From NCBI GenBank assembly GCA_963666465.1, contig OY762824.1, forward strand, positions 5,270,001-5,334,000: a stretch of 64,000 nucleotides of DNA, given 5' to 3'. A program made the translations under genes and the position numbers. The notes below the pieces were generated by a model. The model searched no databases, had not been told where the DNA came from, and worked only from the letters and a program-made list of their open reading frames with translations. This document shows, one piece after another, positions 7,949 through 16,930 of the stretch (position 1 is the first letter of the stretch; every line of letters starts with the position of its first letter). Origin of the DNA: VXYL01 sp963666465. Lineage in GTDB: Bacteria > Pseudomonadota > Gammaproteobacteria > Pseudomonadales > Azotimanducaceae.

Positions 7949-8300
7949 TACCAGACGCACAGACACGGGCGCACCGAGCGCACCGGACACGCAAGCATTC
8001 CGTCCTGCTCGGCGTAGGACATCTCCTACGGGCGGCCGTCCCCTGGGACCGGCCGAGCAACTCGCGCGCACTGGGCGACGGAGTCCAGTTGCGGGCAGCG
8101 TCGATCTCGCTCGTGGGTGCGCGTCGGACGCCCGGCTGGAACCAGTCGGGCGGGCAGGATGTCCAAAGGCCCTTCCCGACACACGAACATTTCGCCCTGC
8201 ACGCCGTAGGTCGATTCCCACCGACCACCTTTCGCGCCCCAAATTGGACACGCAGCTTTCGTCTTACGCTGATGGCGGCCATGTGTGTCTGGTGCGCCCT
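7949..8300. repeat. Degenerate MITE remnants
   Basis: Several decayed copies of the terminal sequence seen intact at 9597-9834: GTACCAGACGCACAGACACG at 7949, CCGGACACGCAAGCATTCCG near 7982, CCCGACACACGAACATTTCG near 8178, and a reverse-oriented end TGTGTGTCTGGTGCG near 8282. No protein-coding gene is visible here. Confidence 0.5.
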
Positions 8301-8311
8301 TTCTCCCTCAG

Positions 8312-8491
8312 TTATTGGCGCTTTGGCGCGGCCTTGCGCCGTGGGAGCGGCGGGAGGAAAAACAGCACAGCGAAGGCCGGAATCCAAGCTGCCGAACCCC
8401 AGTCGTCTCGTATCAATGCGGCAACGACCATGGCAACGCCGGCAGCGTAGCTCGCAACAGCAAAGACCCTCTTGCTGCGATGCCATTCCAT
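8312..8491 (-). CDS. 59-residue single-pass membrane protein
   Basis: Starts MEWHRSKRVFAVASYAAGV and has two hydrophobic segments (about 10-27 and 33-49) separated by RDDWG, ending in a basic tail. Its ATG overlaps the stop of the upstream 41-residue ORF in a TGATG junction, indicating translational coupling. Not recognised. Confidence 0.5.
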   Translation of the reverse strand: MEWHRSKRVFAVASYAAGVAMVVAALIRDDWGSAAWIPAFAVLFFLPPLPRRKAAPKRQ

Positions 8492-8616
8492 CAGTCGCAT
8501 CCTCCCATTGCCATGTACGCCCCAGCCATAAGTGCTACGCCGAACCCTATCCACCCCGCAGGGGTAAGACCAGCTGCCCGTGTCCGCGCCAGTCGCCGCA
8601 CCCGGTTGATCGTCAT
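8491..8616 (-). CDS. 41-residue membrane peptide
   Basis: Tiny ORF beginning MTINRVRRLARTRAAGLTP followed by one hydrophobic helix (about 21-37) and ending GGCD. It starts 13 bases after the stop of the truncated ATPase gene and overlaps the next ORF by TGATG. The basic N-terminus and single helix resemble small regulatory membrane peptides, but nothing specific can be assigned. Confidence 0.4.
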   Translation of the reverse strand: MTINRVRRLARTRAAGLTPAGWIGFGVALMAGAYMAMGGCD

Positions 8617-8629
8617 GCTTGCTCCACCA

Positions 8630-9596
8630 TCAACTCCGCCAGTCGGCGTCCGGCAACGTACGCCGCATGAACCGGTCGAACAGCGGCACCGTGAACGCAG
8701 TGTCGCCGTGCCCGGGGCTCCACACCATTCCCTTGCCGATCAACCCACTGCGGGTCGGCGCAAGAGACGACGATTTGCTGCCGAGCTCGCGTGCGATGTC
8801 GCCCGATCGGTGGGGGCCGGGCCCAAGCTCTGCCATCGCCCGCAGATACTCCCGCTGCCGGGGCGTGAGGCGCTCGAGCCGTACACGAAAGAAACCATCA
8901 TCCAGCGTCGCCGTGGCCAGGCGCGAGGCGCCCTCGACATCCGCGCCATCAATCGGCGACGAGGTGGCCACGTCCCAAGCATGCTTGCCCCACTCTTGGA
9001 GGAAGTAGGGATAGCCTTCGGTCTCTGCAACGATGCGTTCGAGGGCGTCGCTTGAGTACTCGATCCCTTCCGCCTGCGCCGGTACTTCGAGAGCCTGGCG
9101 CGCGGCAACGTCATCGAGAGCGCCAACTTCCACGAAGTCGAACAACCGTTCCGCATAGGACTTCGCCCGTCCGAGCTGTGCCCGCAACTGCGGCAGCCCG
9201 GCACCGACCAAGGTGACCGGCAAGCTGCGCTGCGCGGCACGGTGCAGCGCCATGATGAGAGCCGCCAGATCAGGCTGTTCGACGTACTGCAATTCGTCGA
9301 TGAACAGGCAAAGCGTGGTGTCGGCCTCGCGCGCTGCCGCGCCCACCACATCGAGGAGCGAACCGAGGTCCTGCTCGAGATCGCCGTTGTCGGCAAGTCC
9401 TGGCTCCGGATCGAAGTCGAGCCCGACCTCAATGTCCGCGTATTTCAGCCGAAGCGCCGTGACAAAGCCAGCCAAGCCCCGCAGCGCTCGGTGCGCATGG
9501 TCCTTGGCCCGTTCGTTGCGGCTCAGGAGAAGCAAGGCTTCGCGCAGGCGAGGCGCCAGAACCCGCTGGCAACGAGCGCAACTCCGGCAGCCTAGC
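8630..9596 (-). pseudogene. 5'-truncated AAA ATPase (ORC/Cdc6-like)
   Basis: The surviving frame covers the Walker B region (LCLFIDELQYV), a sensor-1-like TLVGAGLPQL, the EGYPYFLQEWG block and a C-terminal winged-helix part. This is the common stand-alone ATP-binding family whose members normally begin with a Walker A domain about 100 residues earlier. That N-terminus is missing because a MITE (9597-9834) sits exactly at the break. Without Walker A it should not bind ATP. Two tiny membrane ORFs follow on the same strand. Confidence 0.75.
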
Positions 9597-9834
9597 GTAC
9601 CAGACACACAAACATTTCGTCCCGCGCGCCCAATGGTCAATGGCGCACAGGCATTGGTTCCCGCAACCTGCCGGCCGCCCAGCCCGGGCGAGCGTGAGAC
9701 ATCGGATCGCTAGCGGCAGGACAGGTTTGTGTGGCTCCGGCGATGTGTTCCCGACCCACCGACCTGCGTCCCTCGGTGGATGTGCGAGACATCCGCCATC
9801 CGGCTGTGGGACGCAATGTTTGTGTGTCTGGTAC
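9597..9834. mobile_element. 238-bp MITE with GTACCAGACACAC ends
   Basis: Both ends carry the same inverted sequence: GTACCAGACACACAAACAT at 9597 and its complement ending at 9834 (one mismatch further in, TTCGTCCC versus TGCGTCCC). No transposase is encoded. It separates a truncated ATPase from a truncated autotransporter fragment. Related copies are at 30506-30873 and 35035-35063. Confidence 0.75.
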
Positions 9835-10200
9835 GCCCCCGGTACGCCCCGCCGAGCTCGACGCCGAGACCGGTCTCGGCGTCGCCGCCGTCGCGCCGCG
9901 CGCCCGCCTCCAGGCTCGGCGTCAGGCGCCCGCCGCCGGGAACCGGCAGCTCCCAGCGACCCTCCAGACCCAGCCGCAGGCGGCTCGCGCCCGAGTCCGA
10001 TGCCGTGCGCGTCCACAGCGCGTCCGAGACCACTGCCAGCGCCGGCCCCGCGCCGCCGCCGAGCAGGTCCCCGCGCAGGCCCGCCGCCGCCATGCGCCAC
10101 GACGTGGCGGCCGCGTGGATGCCGCCCGCCGCCGGCGCCAGCGACACCTCGCCGGCGCCGGCCGCGCCCCACAGCGGAGTCCGGTCCGCGCGGGCCGACC
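9835..10200 (-). pseudogene. Autotransporter-type beta-barrel fragment
   Basis: Minus-strand frame with ADRTPLWGAAGAGEVSLAP, ATSWRMAAAGLRGDLLGG, SDALWTRTASD, LRLGLEGRWELPVPGGGRL and TPSLEAGARRDGGDAETG. I recognise this as part of the outer-membrane barrel of autotransporter-like proteins. Both ends are missing: the 3' side stops at the MITE and the 5' side fades near 10200. Bases 10201-10322 show nothing further. Confidence 0.6.
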
Positions 10201-10322
10201 TCGTGTTGTTCTTCTTGGATGGTGCGAGTTTGTCGGGGACGCCGTTCGTGCGGTGGCGTCCCGGCAATAAGCCGCTCCGCCCTCGCGCGGTTACGGGAAT
10301 GGTGCGGGCGTACCGTGGAATG

Positions 10323-10989
10323 CTACGAAGTGAGTTTGGAGTCCACCGCGGCGAGGAACTTGGCGGCACAGCTGAGGACCGCGGTGGTGTAGTCGACCAT
10401 GTCGCGTCTCGGGCGGGGCGCGCGGTTGCGGCGCGGCTGGGAAAAGTCGATGTCCATTCCGTGCGCGATCTGATTCCGGGCGCGGAATAGCGAATCGAAC
10501 AAGGGCATGTCGGCGATGAGTTCGCGGGAAGGGATGTCGAAGAAGGAACCAGCGCGGAGGATCTGGTCTTTGAATTGAAGGCTGGAGCTGGTTAGGTCGC
10601 GCACGAGGTGGGCGACAAGGGCGCGCCGCGGGTCGCGCGCGGTGAGTACGGTTGCCAAGAGCTTGGTGGTTGGCCGCGCGTCCATTGGGAGTTGCTTCTC
10701 GACGAAGTCGCGGAAGTTGTCGTCGGCTCGGGGAACGCGGTCGAGGACGTCGGGAAGGGCTTCGCGGACGGCGTGCTTGATGGTTGAGTCGAGGCCGGAG
10801 CAGGCGAATACGAGCATCGCGCGCAGCTGATCGTACTCCTGGTCGGTGGGCTCCGCGTCCTCTGTGGTCGACGCGGGTCTGGAAGGCACCGTGAAAGGAG
10901 TTGACGGTCGAGAAGGTGTGCGCGAGAACGAGATGCGCATTGTGGAGCTGCGGGGCGCTTGGCTGGGCCGGCCCGGAACCGAACGCCAT
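10323..10989 (-). pseudogene. HEPN-domain protein, frameshifted
   Basis: ATG at 10989 overlaps the upstream stop (TGATG) and opens MAFGSGPAQPSAPQLHNAH, then LVLAHTFSTVNSF. The frame is then lost by one base near 10890 and resumes with DAEPTDQEYDQLRAMLVFA through to the stop at 10323. The C-terminal part contains SLFRARNQIAHGMDIDFS, the R(N)xxxxH motif of HEPN ribonucleases and toxins. About 222 codons in all. HEPN proteins often act as RNases in toxin-antitoxin or phage defence. A single-base sequencing error would make this intact. Confidence 0.6.
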
Positions 10990-11342
10990 CAGTGTGCGCG
11001 GACGGTCGTTGGGAGGGGCTGGGGGATGTCTCGTGCGCCGGCGGGAAGCTGGTCTGGGGGCAGTGTGCCCGGATGGCCGGGGTACCCGGGGGAGCGGACG
11101 GTCGCGGGGCGGCCGGGGTAGCCGCGGTAAGGGCGGCCGGCGATGGCGCAGAGGCGTGCGCGACCGGGTTCTTCGGGGACTATCGTGCCCAGGTAGTCGC
11201 CGGGCGCGGTGAGGACGTCGTCGGCGCCCTCGCCGGCCCACGGCGTCCAGCCGAGGAAACTGCCGTCTCGGTGGAACACGAGGTCGTCGTCCTGGAAGGC
11301 TATCCAAGTGCCATTAGAGTCGAAGAGGTAGCGCACGTCCAT
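10989..11342 (-). CDS. Four-fold beta-repeat protein, coupled to the HEPN gene
   Basis: 117 residues from ATG at 11342. Repeated short strands read MDVRYLFDSNGTWIAFQDDD, FHRDGSFLGWTPW and DYLGTIVPEEPGRARLCAI, then a Pro/Gly-rich tail with repeated GYPG units. I recall a small conserved family with this alternating pattern; its function is not known to me. The stop overlaps the HEPN start, so the two are translated together and the protein may be the partner or antitoxin of the HEPN product (inference). Confidence 0.55.
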   Translation of the reverse strand: MDVRYLFDSNGTWIAFQDDDLVFHRDGSFLGWTPWAGEGADDVLTAPGDYLGTIVPEEPGRARLCAIAGRPYRGYPGRPATVRSPGYPGHPGTLPPDQLPAGARDIPQPLPTTVRAH

Positions 11343-11399
11343 CTGCGGCGAGTACACTTGGGCTGGCGGTCGCTTGGCGGGGCAAGCCCGAATGGGACC

Positions 11400-12499
11400 C
11401 AGGGATCCGATGAGCGGGGGTGCGCTCGGCGGCATCGACGGTGACCGCGCCCGGCTCACGTGCCAGCGTTGCCGCGAGCAGATCGGCATGGCCGAATACC
11501 GACTGGCGCTCGGCGAGATGCGCCACCGCCCAGGCCGCCGCGTCGCCCGCCGCCCAGCCCGGACCCGCGAACAGGTCCGGGCCGATCAGACCGCGCTCCG
11601 CCTTGCGGGCTTGCGTGCGGAGAAGCTCAGCCCTTGGCCTGGCGCTGCCACGAGCGGGCCAGCTCGCCCCGGTCGATGTCCCGCTTCGCGGCCCGCGTCA
11701 TCAGCGCCGCCCGCCGCCAGATGGGGATTGTCCTTCGACTCCCCCATGCCGCGTTCGGCCATCGCGGCCTCGATCTCGGCGCGGCGTGGAAAAGGCATCG
11801 ATGACTTCGCGCGAGGCGCCCTCGATCTCGAACCGCCCGTCGGCATGGGTCTTCCCGATGCCGTAGCCGAGACCCTTCAGCCCCTGCGCCAGTTCCGCCC
11901 CGGTAGATCGCCCCGATGGCCATCTTGCCCTTGAACAGGCCGTCATCGACCATTGTCCGCCACTTGCCGTCCTCGCCCTGGACCATGTTGGCGACGGCAT
12001 GCGTGTGGAGCTGGGGATCGAGATTCCTTGACGTGTCGTGCCTGAAACAGGCGGCGACCATCTTCTGGCCGCCAGCCCGGACCATCGCCCCGGTCGCGGG
12101 ATCGCGCATCCGGGTCTCGACGGCGTTCTTCTCGATCCAGCCCAGCGTCGCCGTCACCGCCCTGTCGCGCGCCTCGACGATGCGTTCGTCGCCGCCGACC
12201 ATGGCCATGAGCGACACCGACTTGGGCGCGCTCAGCGTCACGTCCCGGCCGGGACGGTGCGCGATGCCGCCGTCGATTTCCTTGCGCCCGAGCCGACGCC
12301 CGCCCGGAACCTCGCCTTCGAGCACCGAGCGGAAGCGCTCGGGATCGACCGGCCCGGAGAGGCCCGGCGCCTCAGCGCCCCGCCCCACCCAGGCGCTCGC
12401 CTCGCGATGCGCCCCGTCGTCCCTGGCGTAGTAGCCATCGCGCTCGAAATACCCAACGCCCCGCGACGGCGAGGCGATCTTGCCGATGGACGCTACCAT
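11400..12499 (-). pseudogene. Decayed TrwC/TraA-type conjugative relaxase
   Basis: From ATG at 12499 (MVASIGKIASPSRGVGYFER) the frame carries relaxase landmarks: DVTLSAPKSVSLMAMVGG and the metal-binding HTHAVANM within LDPQLHTHAVANMVQG. Near 11930 it shifts to AIYRAELAQGLKGLGYGIG, again near 11830 to AEIEAAMAERGMG, and again to the helicase-side VAHLAERQSVFGHADLLAAT before homology ends around 11410. Three or more frameshifts and loss of the C-terminal helicase show that it is dead. It indicates that the island once carried conjugation genes. Confidence 0.8.
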
Positions 12500-12716
12500 G
12501 ACGGCAGCCTCGCGATGGACTCGAAACGAGCGGATTCCTGCCGATCCATCCCTGCCAGATATGCGCTTCGATAGCGAAGAACAAGTGTCGAACATACTTG
12601 CGTCCACCATTGTCCTTCTGTGGCCGCGAATGGCGTCGAATGTCCTTCCCGCAGGGACTTGCATGTCCCACGACAGTCTGATAACAGTTTGATAACCGAT
12701 GGCTGGAGGCGAACCC

Positions 12717-12977
12717 ATGGTGACGATCAATGTGCGGCGGCTCGACGACGACGTGGTGGACCGCCTCAAGCAGCGTGCAGCGCAGAACAACCGCTCCCTG
12801 GAGGGCGAGGCGCGCCACATCCTGGAATGCGCCGCCGACGACGACATGGCGGCGAAGCGCGCCGCGTTCCGGGAAACCATGAAGCGGCTGCGTCCCCTGA
12901 CCGAAGGACGCAAGCACACACCGGCGGAAGTGCTGATCCGCGAAGATCGCGACCACGGCCATCACGACAACTTCTGA
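12717..12977 (+). CDS. FitA/VapB-type ribbon-helix-helix antitoxin
   Basis: 86 residues starting MVTINVRRLDDDVVDRLKQR, the N-terminal strand and helices of the FitA-like RHH family, followed by SLEGEARHILECA. The C-terminal half (to HHDNF) would bind the toxin. An alternative ATG at 12699 adds six residues. The stop overlaps the toxin ATG (TGATG). The antitoxin looks intact although its toxin is broken. Confidence 0.8.
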   Translation: MVTINVRRLDDDVVDRLKQRAAQNNRSLEGEARHILECAADDDMAAKRAAFRETMKRLRPLTEGRKHTPAEVLIREDRDHGHHDNF

Positions 12978-13397
12978 TGCGCTTCGTCGTCGATGCGAGC
13001 GTGGCGGTCAAGTGGCTGGTCGCCGAGGACGGTACGGATGTTGCGGAGGAGCTGGCGACGAGCGGCCACGACCTTCGCGCGCCGCGCCTGATGGCTTCCG
13101 AGGTCGCCAATGCAATCTGGCGCAAGGCGCGGACGGGCGAGATTGAGCGCCGCGCTGCGGGCATCCTTCTGGCGGACGTGTCGGACATGCCGGTGCGCCG
13201 ACGAACTGGTCTCCGCCGACGCGGTCCGTCTGGCGCAGGTGTTCGACCGTCCGATCTACGATTGCGTCTATCTCGCGCTCGCCCATCGCATCGGCGCGAC
13301 CATGCTGACGGCAGAAAGTCGATTCGCGAATGCCGTGGCGTTGACCGAGCATGGCGAGGCCGTGATGACGCTGGCCGATTACGCGGAAACGCGATGA
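12977..13397 (+). pseudogene. VapC-type PIN toxin, frameshifted
   Basis: Begins MRFVVDASVAVKWLVAEDG with the first PIN aspartate and continues through RLMASEVANAIWRKA to DVSDMPVR. At about 13195 the frame shifts, then resumes as ADELVSADAVRLAQVFDRPI and YDCVYLALAHRIGATMLTAE with the later acidic residues, ending at 13397. One missing or extra base separates the halves. Normal family size (about 139 codons) would result if repaired. Confidence 0.75.
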
Positions 13398-13516
13398 TCT
13401 CACGGTCCGCAGGCCATCGGGAAGTCGCGCGGGGGCTGGAACCAGGACTATTGCACGCTAGGCGCAACCGGCTGATCGAGGCGAAGTAGCGAAAAGCACT
13501 GGCTTCTGCGTTCGCC

Positions 13517-14940
13517 ATGCTGTACAACGCGTGCATGGCGGCATCCTTGGACAGGCGGGAGGTGGTGGTCGGGGAGGTCGAGGTGCGACCGACGCGGCCG
13601 GACGAGCGCCGGCGCTGGGACGCGCTGGTGGACGAGCACCACTGCCTGGGGTTCCGGCAGTTCGCGGGCCGCGGCGTCCGCCACGTCGCGGTGTGGCGCG
13701 GCCACTGGCTGGCGCTGCTCGGCTGGCAGTCGGGGGCGTTCAAGTGCGCGCCGCGGGACCGCTGGCTGGGCTGGCGCCGTTCGGTGCAGTTCCGCCGCCT
13801 GCACCTGATCGGCAACAACACGCGGTTCCTGGTGCTGCCGGAGGCGTCGGGGACCGCGAACCTGGCGTCGCGGTCGCTGTCGCGCAGGCAAGCGGCGGCT
13901 GAGCGCGGACTGGGAGGCGTCGCGCGGCCATCCGCTGGAGCTCGCGGAGACGTTCGTGGACCCGTCGCGGTTCGAGGGCACGTGCTGCGTGGCGTCGAAC
14001 TGGACGCGGGTGGGGCGCACCAGGGGCTTCGCGCGCCACAGCGGGTCGTACACGGACCCGCGCGGATCGCCGAAGGAGATGTTCGCGCGGCCGCTGCGGC
14101 CCGACGCGCGCCGGCGGCTCGCGGATCCGGCGGACCGGGCGGAGTGGACGTGCCGGGCGGTGCCGGTGCGCCACGCGCCGGCCGAGCTGCGCTCGCTGCG
14201 CGACGTGTTCGCGGGGCTGCCGGACTGCCGCCGCGGCCAGGGCCGCAAGCACCGCCTGGAGACGGTGCTGTCCGTCTGCGCGCTCGCGAAGCTGGCGGGG
14301 CTGTCGGGGCCGGTGGCGGCGGCGCAGTTCGCCGACGGCCTGAGCCCGCGGGAGTTGCGCGCGCTGCTCGAGGACGTCGACCTCGCCGGCTGCGTGCTGG
14401 CGGTCAAGGGGAACTGTCCGGACGCCTTCGCGCAGCTCGCCGCCATCGACTGGGACGCCGCCGCCGTGCGCCGACATGCCGACGAGCCCGTCAAGGCGCA
14501 CGGCCGCATCGAAGCGCGCCACGTCGCCGCCCGCGACCTGCTGCCGGACACGCTCGCGCCGTTCCCCGACGCCCGCCAGGCGTCGTGCGCGAACGCACCG
14601 ACGCGAAGACCGGCGCGACCTCGACCGCCTGCGGCATCACCTCGGTGCCCGCCGGCCGCGCCGGACCCGAACGGCTGCTGGTCTGGAACCGCGGCCACTG
14701 GCAGGTCGAGAACGGCAACCACTTCCGCCGCGACGCCAGCATGGCGAGGACGCCGCGCGCTTCCGCGCCGGCCACGCCCCGGCCAACCACGCCACGCTCA
14801 ACAACATCGCCCTCGCCGTCGTCTTCCACAACGGCTTCCGCTGCCTGCCCGAGGCCAACCGCCACTGCATGATGCGCCGCAAGGACGCCTTGGACGCGAT
14901 CCTCTCGCCCGACCAGGCCTACGCAAGCACCGAACCTGGC
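13517..14940 (+). pseudogene. DUF4338-ISAs1-type transposase, multiply frameshifted
   Basis: The 5' part encodes a DUF4338 (DruA-like) domain: DALVDEHHCLGFRQF, HVAVWRGHWLALLGW, FLVLPEASGTANLASRSL, then in another frame ETFVDPSRFEGTCCVASNW. It continues into an ISAs1-like transposase: SLRDVFAGLPDCRRGQGRKH, DLAGCVLAVKGNCPDAFAQL, LVWNRGHWQVENGNHFRRD and NHATLNNIALAVVFHNGF. At least three frameshifts are visible, and the region expected to hold the first catalytic Asp is missing. A related copy lies at 46626. Confidence 0.7.
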
Positions 14941-15104
14941 CGGCCGCCCTCCGCGCCGCCAAGCGCCTCCCGCGGCCGTGCCCCCCCCGTTCGCGCCGAA
15001 CCAACGGCGGCGAATCGTCGAAAGCCGCCGTCCGGCGTGCCGGACCGCCGTGGCGAAGGCAGCGGTCCTCCGGTACCGAGCAAGCGACAACGTCGTCGGC
15101 ACCG

Positions 15105-15602
15105 TGGACTCCGCTGGAGCCAAAGCGTGCAATCACCCTGGGCTGGAACACGAAGATCCACATGATCTCGTCGGACGACCGGACGGCGGTGGCGTTCGCG
15201 CTGTCGCCGGGGGCCATGCGTCCGAAGGGCGCAAGCTGTTGGAAAGCATGGGGAAACTGCCGGACGCGCCGCCGCCCGGAGCGGTCGGACGCGCCGGGGA
15301 GGCCGCCCCGGCGGTCGTTGCGGGAACGGCGCCGGTCATGGACAAGGCCTGCGAGGACGACGCCACGCGCGCGTTGGCGTGGAACCTCGGGTTCGACCCG
15401 GTGGTGCCGCCGAAGAGCAACCGCACGGAGCCCTGGGAGTTACGACAGGGAGCTCTACAAGCGGCGCAACGAGGCCGAGCGTCTGTTCCGCCGCATCAAG
15501 GGCTTCCGGCGGGTGTTCGCCCGGTTCGAAAAGCTCGACCGGTTCCTCGCCTTCGTCGTCTTCGCGCTCATCGTCGAAACGCTGCGCCATGTGGTTCAGT
15601 AG
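15105..15602 (+). pseudogene. IS5-family transposase remnant
   Basis: The frames together read LGWNTKIHMISSDDRTAVAF, SEGRKLLESMGKLPDAPP, DATRALAWNLGFDPVVPPKS and YDRELYKRRNEAERLFRRIK followed by GFRRVFARFEKLD, the C-terminal half of an IS5/IS1031-type DDE transposase with the YDREL...E signature. The 5' half is absent and two frameshifts are present. The end overlaps the 3' end of the convergent PDZ gene. Confidence 0.75.
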
Positions 15603-16545
15603 TGTGAACACGTTCTAGTTCGATCTCCTCTTCCATTTCCTGGCTGTCTTCGTGGCCGCGCAGGATGAAGTTGAAGTGGCTTGCCTGCATTTCCATTGGT
15701 TCGACCTTGACGTTGCGGCTGCGGCTTTCGCGGCGGATGGATGCGGTGCCGTCTTCGTCGAGGTCGGCGAGGAGGCGATAGGCTTCTTCGGCGTTGCGGA
15801 TGTCGGCGTCGTCGATGCGACGCAGGATGTCGCCGGGCCTTAGGTTGCTGCCCGGGGGGGTGTCAAGCACCAGCACGCCGGCATCGACGCCGAAGTACTT
15901 GCCGAGATCTTCGCCGATGTCCACCAGTTCGAGTTCCGGTTCCTCTTGGTGGAACGGGCCACGTCGGTGGTGCGGTGCGCCGCGGAAGGCCCAGAAGGCA
16001 TCGGGGCCTGAGGGGCGGCCCATGCGCCAGCGGATGGACTTGGCGGGGTGTGGGCGGGCCGTGGCGGTCACCTCCACGTCGCGTTCCTCGCCATCGCGCA
16101 GGAAGGCGATGGCTACCGCCTCGCCGGGTTCCACTTCCGTCATGGCCTCGCGCAGGGTCTTGCCCGGATGGGGCTCGGCGGCCAGTGCCATGCCGTTGAT
16201 GGCGACGATGATGTCGTCCACGCGAATGCCGGCTGCCTCGGCGCCGCTGTCGGGCGTTACGCCGGCGACGTACACGCCCTCGTCGGCGTCGCGGATGACG
16301 ACTCCGAGCATGGCGTCATCCTGGCCGGAGAGTTGAATGGACTCGAACGGATGGGGGCCATGCACTTCGTGAAGTGCCTCGGCGTCGAACTCCGCGACCT
16401 TGGCGATGGCTTCGGCAAACGCTTCGCGCGCCTTGGCAAGCTGTGCCGTGGCTTCAGCCAGGCTGACGGCTTGCGCTTCGGGCGCCTCGTCGGCGAACGT
16501 GCCGACCGCGAACAGCAGGATGGCGGAAAGAGTGGCTGACTTCAT
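15568..16545 (-). CDS. Secreted double-PDZ protein with IS-altered C-terminus
   Basis: 325 residues from ATG at 16545: signal peptide MKSATLSAILLFAVGTFADE, a short helical region, a first PDZ domain (about 75-170, with AGVTPDSGAEAAGIRVDDII) and a second one (about 235-290, with VLVLDTPPGSNLRPGDIL). No protease domain is present, so it is probably a periplasmic scaffold or a DegP-related remnant. The final 15 or so residues (after EEEIEL) are read from the adjoining IS5 end, so the native C-terminus was probably lost. Confidence 0.75.
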   Translation of the reverse strand: MKSATLSAILLFAVGTFADEAPEAQAVSLAEATAQLAKAREAFAEAIAKVAEFDAEALHEVHGPHPFESIQLSGQDDAMLGVVIRDADEGVYVAGVTPDSGAEAAGIRVDDIIVAINGMALAAEPHPGKTLREAMTEVEPGEAVAIAFLRDGEERDVEVTATARPHPAKSIRWRMGRPSGPDAFWAFRGAPHHRRGPFHQEEPELELVDIGEDLGKYFGVDAGVLVLDTPPGSNLRPGDILRRIDDADIRNAEEAYRLLADLDEDGTASIRRESRSRNVKVEPMEMQASHFNFILRGHEDSQEMEEEIELERVHTTEPHGAAFRR

Positions 16546-16612
16546 TCGTGTGCTCCTTGCATTCGATCGGCGTGTGCTTGCCGTCTGTTCCGCTGTGCGG
16601 GCCGCTTGCGGC

Positions 16613-16729
16613 CTAGCGCCACAAGAACCGTTGCCTTTCGGCAACGCTTCCTTGCCCCAGCCCAAGCCGTCCTGTCACCCTGTCGGCATTCGGCCAGCTT
16701 GCGCCGTCCGAAGTCCGACAGGCTGCTAG
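16613..16729. repeat. CTAG-bounded dispersed repeat A, full copy
   Basis: About 117 bp starting CTAGCGCCACAAGAACC and ending GACAGGCTGCTAG, with an internal perfect hairpin CGTTGCC-TTTC-GGCAACG. The same unit recurs at 35777-35891 and, inverted, at 41053-41168, with partial copies at 31389, 34845, 51157 and 59577. CTAG at both ends suggests a target duplication or a palindromic target. Confidence 0.75.
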
Positions 16730-16930
16730 CGCGCCCTTGCGGGCGCGTCGGCAGTTCGCTTCGCGAACTGCTTGGCCTTCGGGCTCGCATTCGCTCGCGC
16801 CTTCGGCTAGGAGCCGGCGCCGTTCTACGGCGCAGGCTTGCATGGAAGTACGCCCCCAGCGATGGGGAATTGCCGGTACTTCCTTACGCGTCAGCGGTCG
16901 GGGGATGCTTCCCCGGCTGAAGGCTCCTAG
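16726..16930. repeat. Two further CTAG-bounded palindromic repeats
   Basis: 16726-16810 contains CGCGCCCTTGCGGGCGCG and GCAGTTCGCTTCGCGAACTG hairpins; its first ~47 bases recur inverted at 50951-50997. 16807-16930 begins CTAGGAGCCGGCGCCG and ends GGCTCCTAG. The last CTAG contains the TAG stop of the gene at 16927-17505. Confidence 0.6.
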
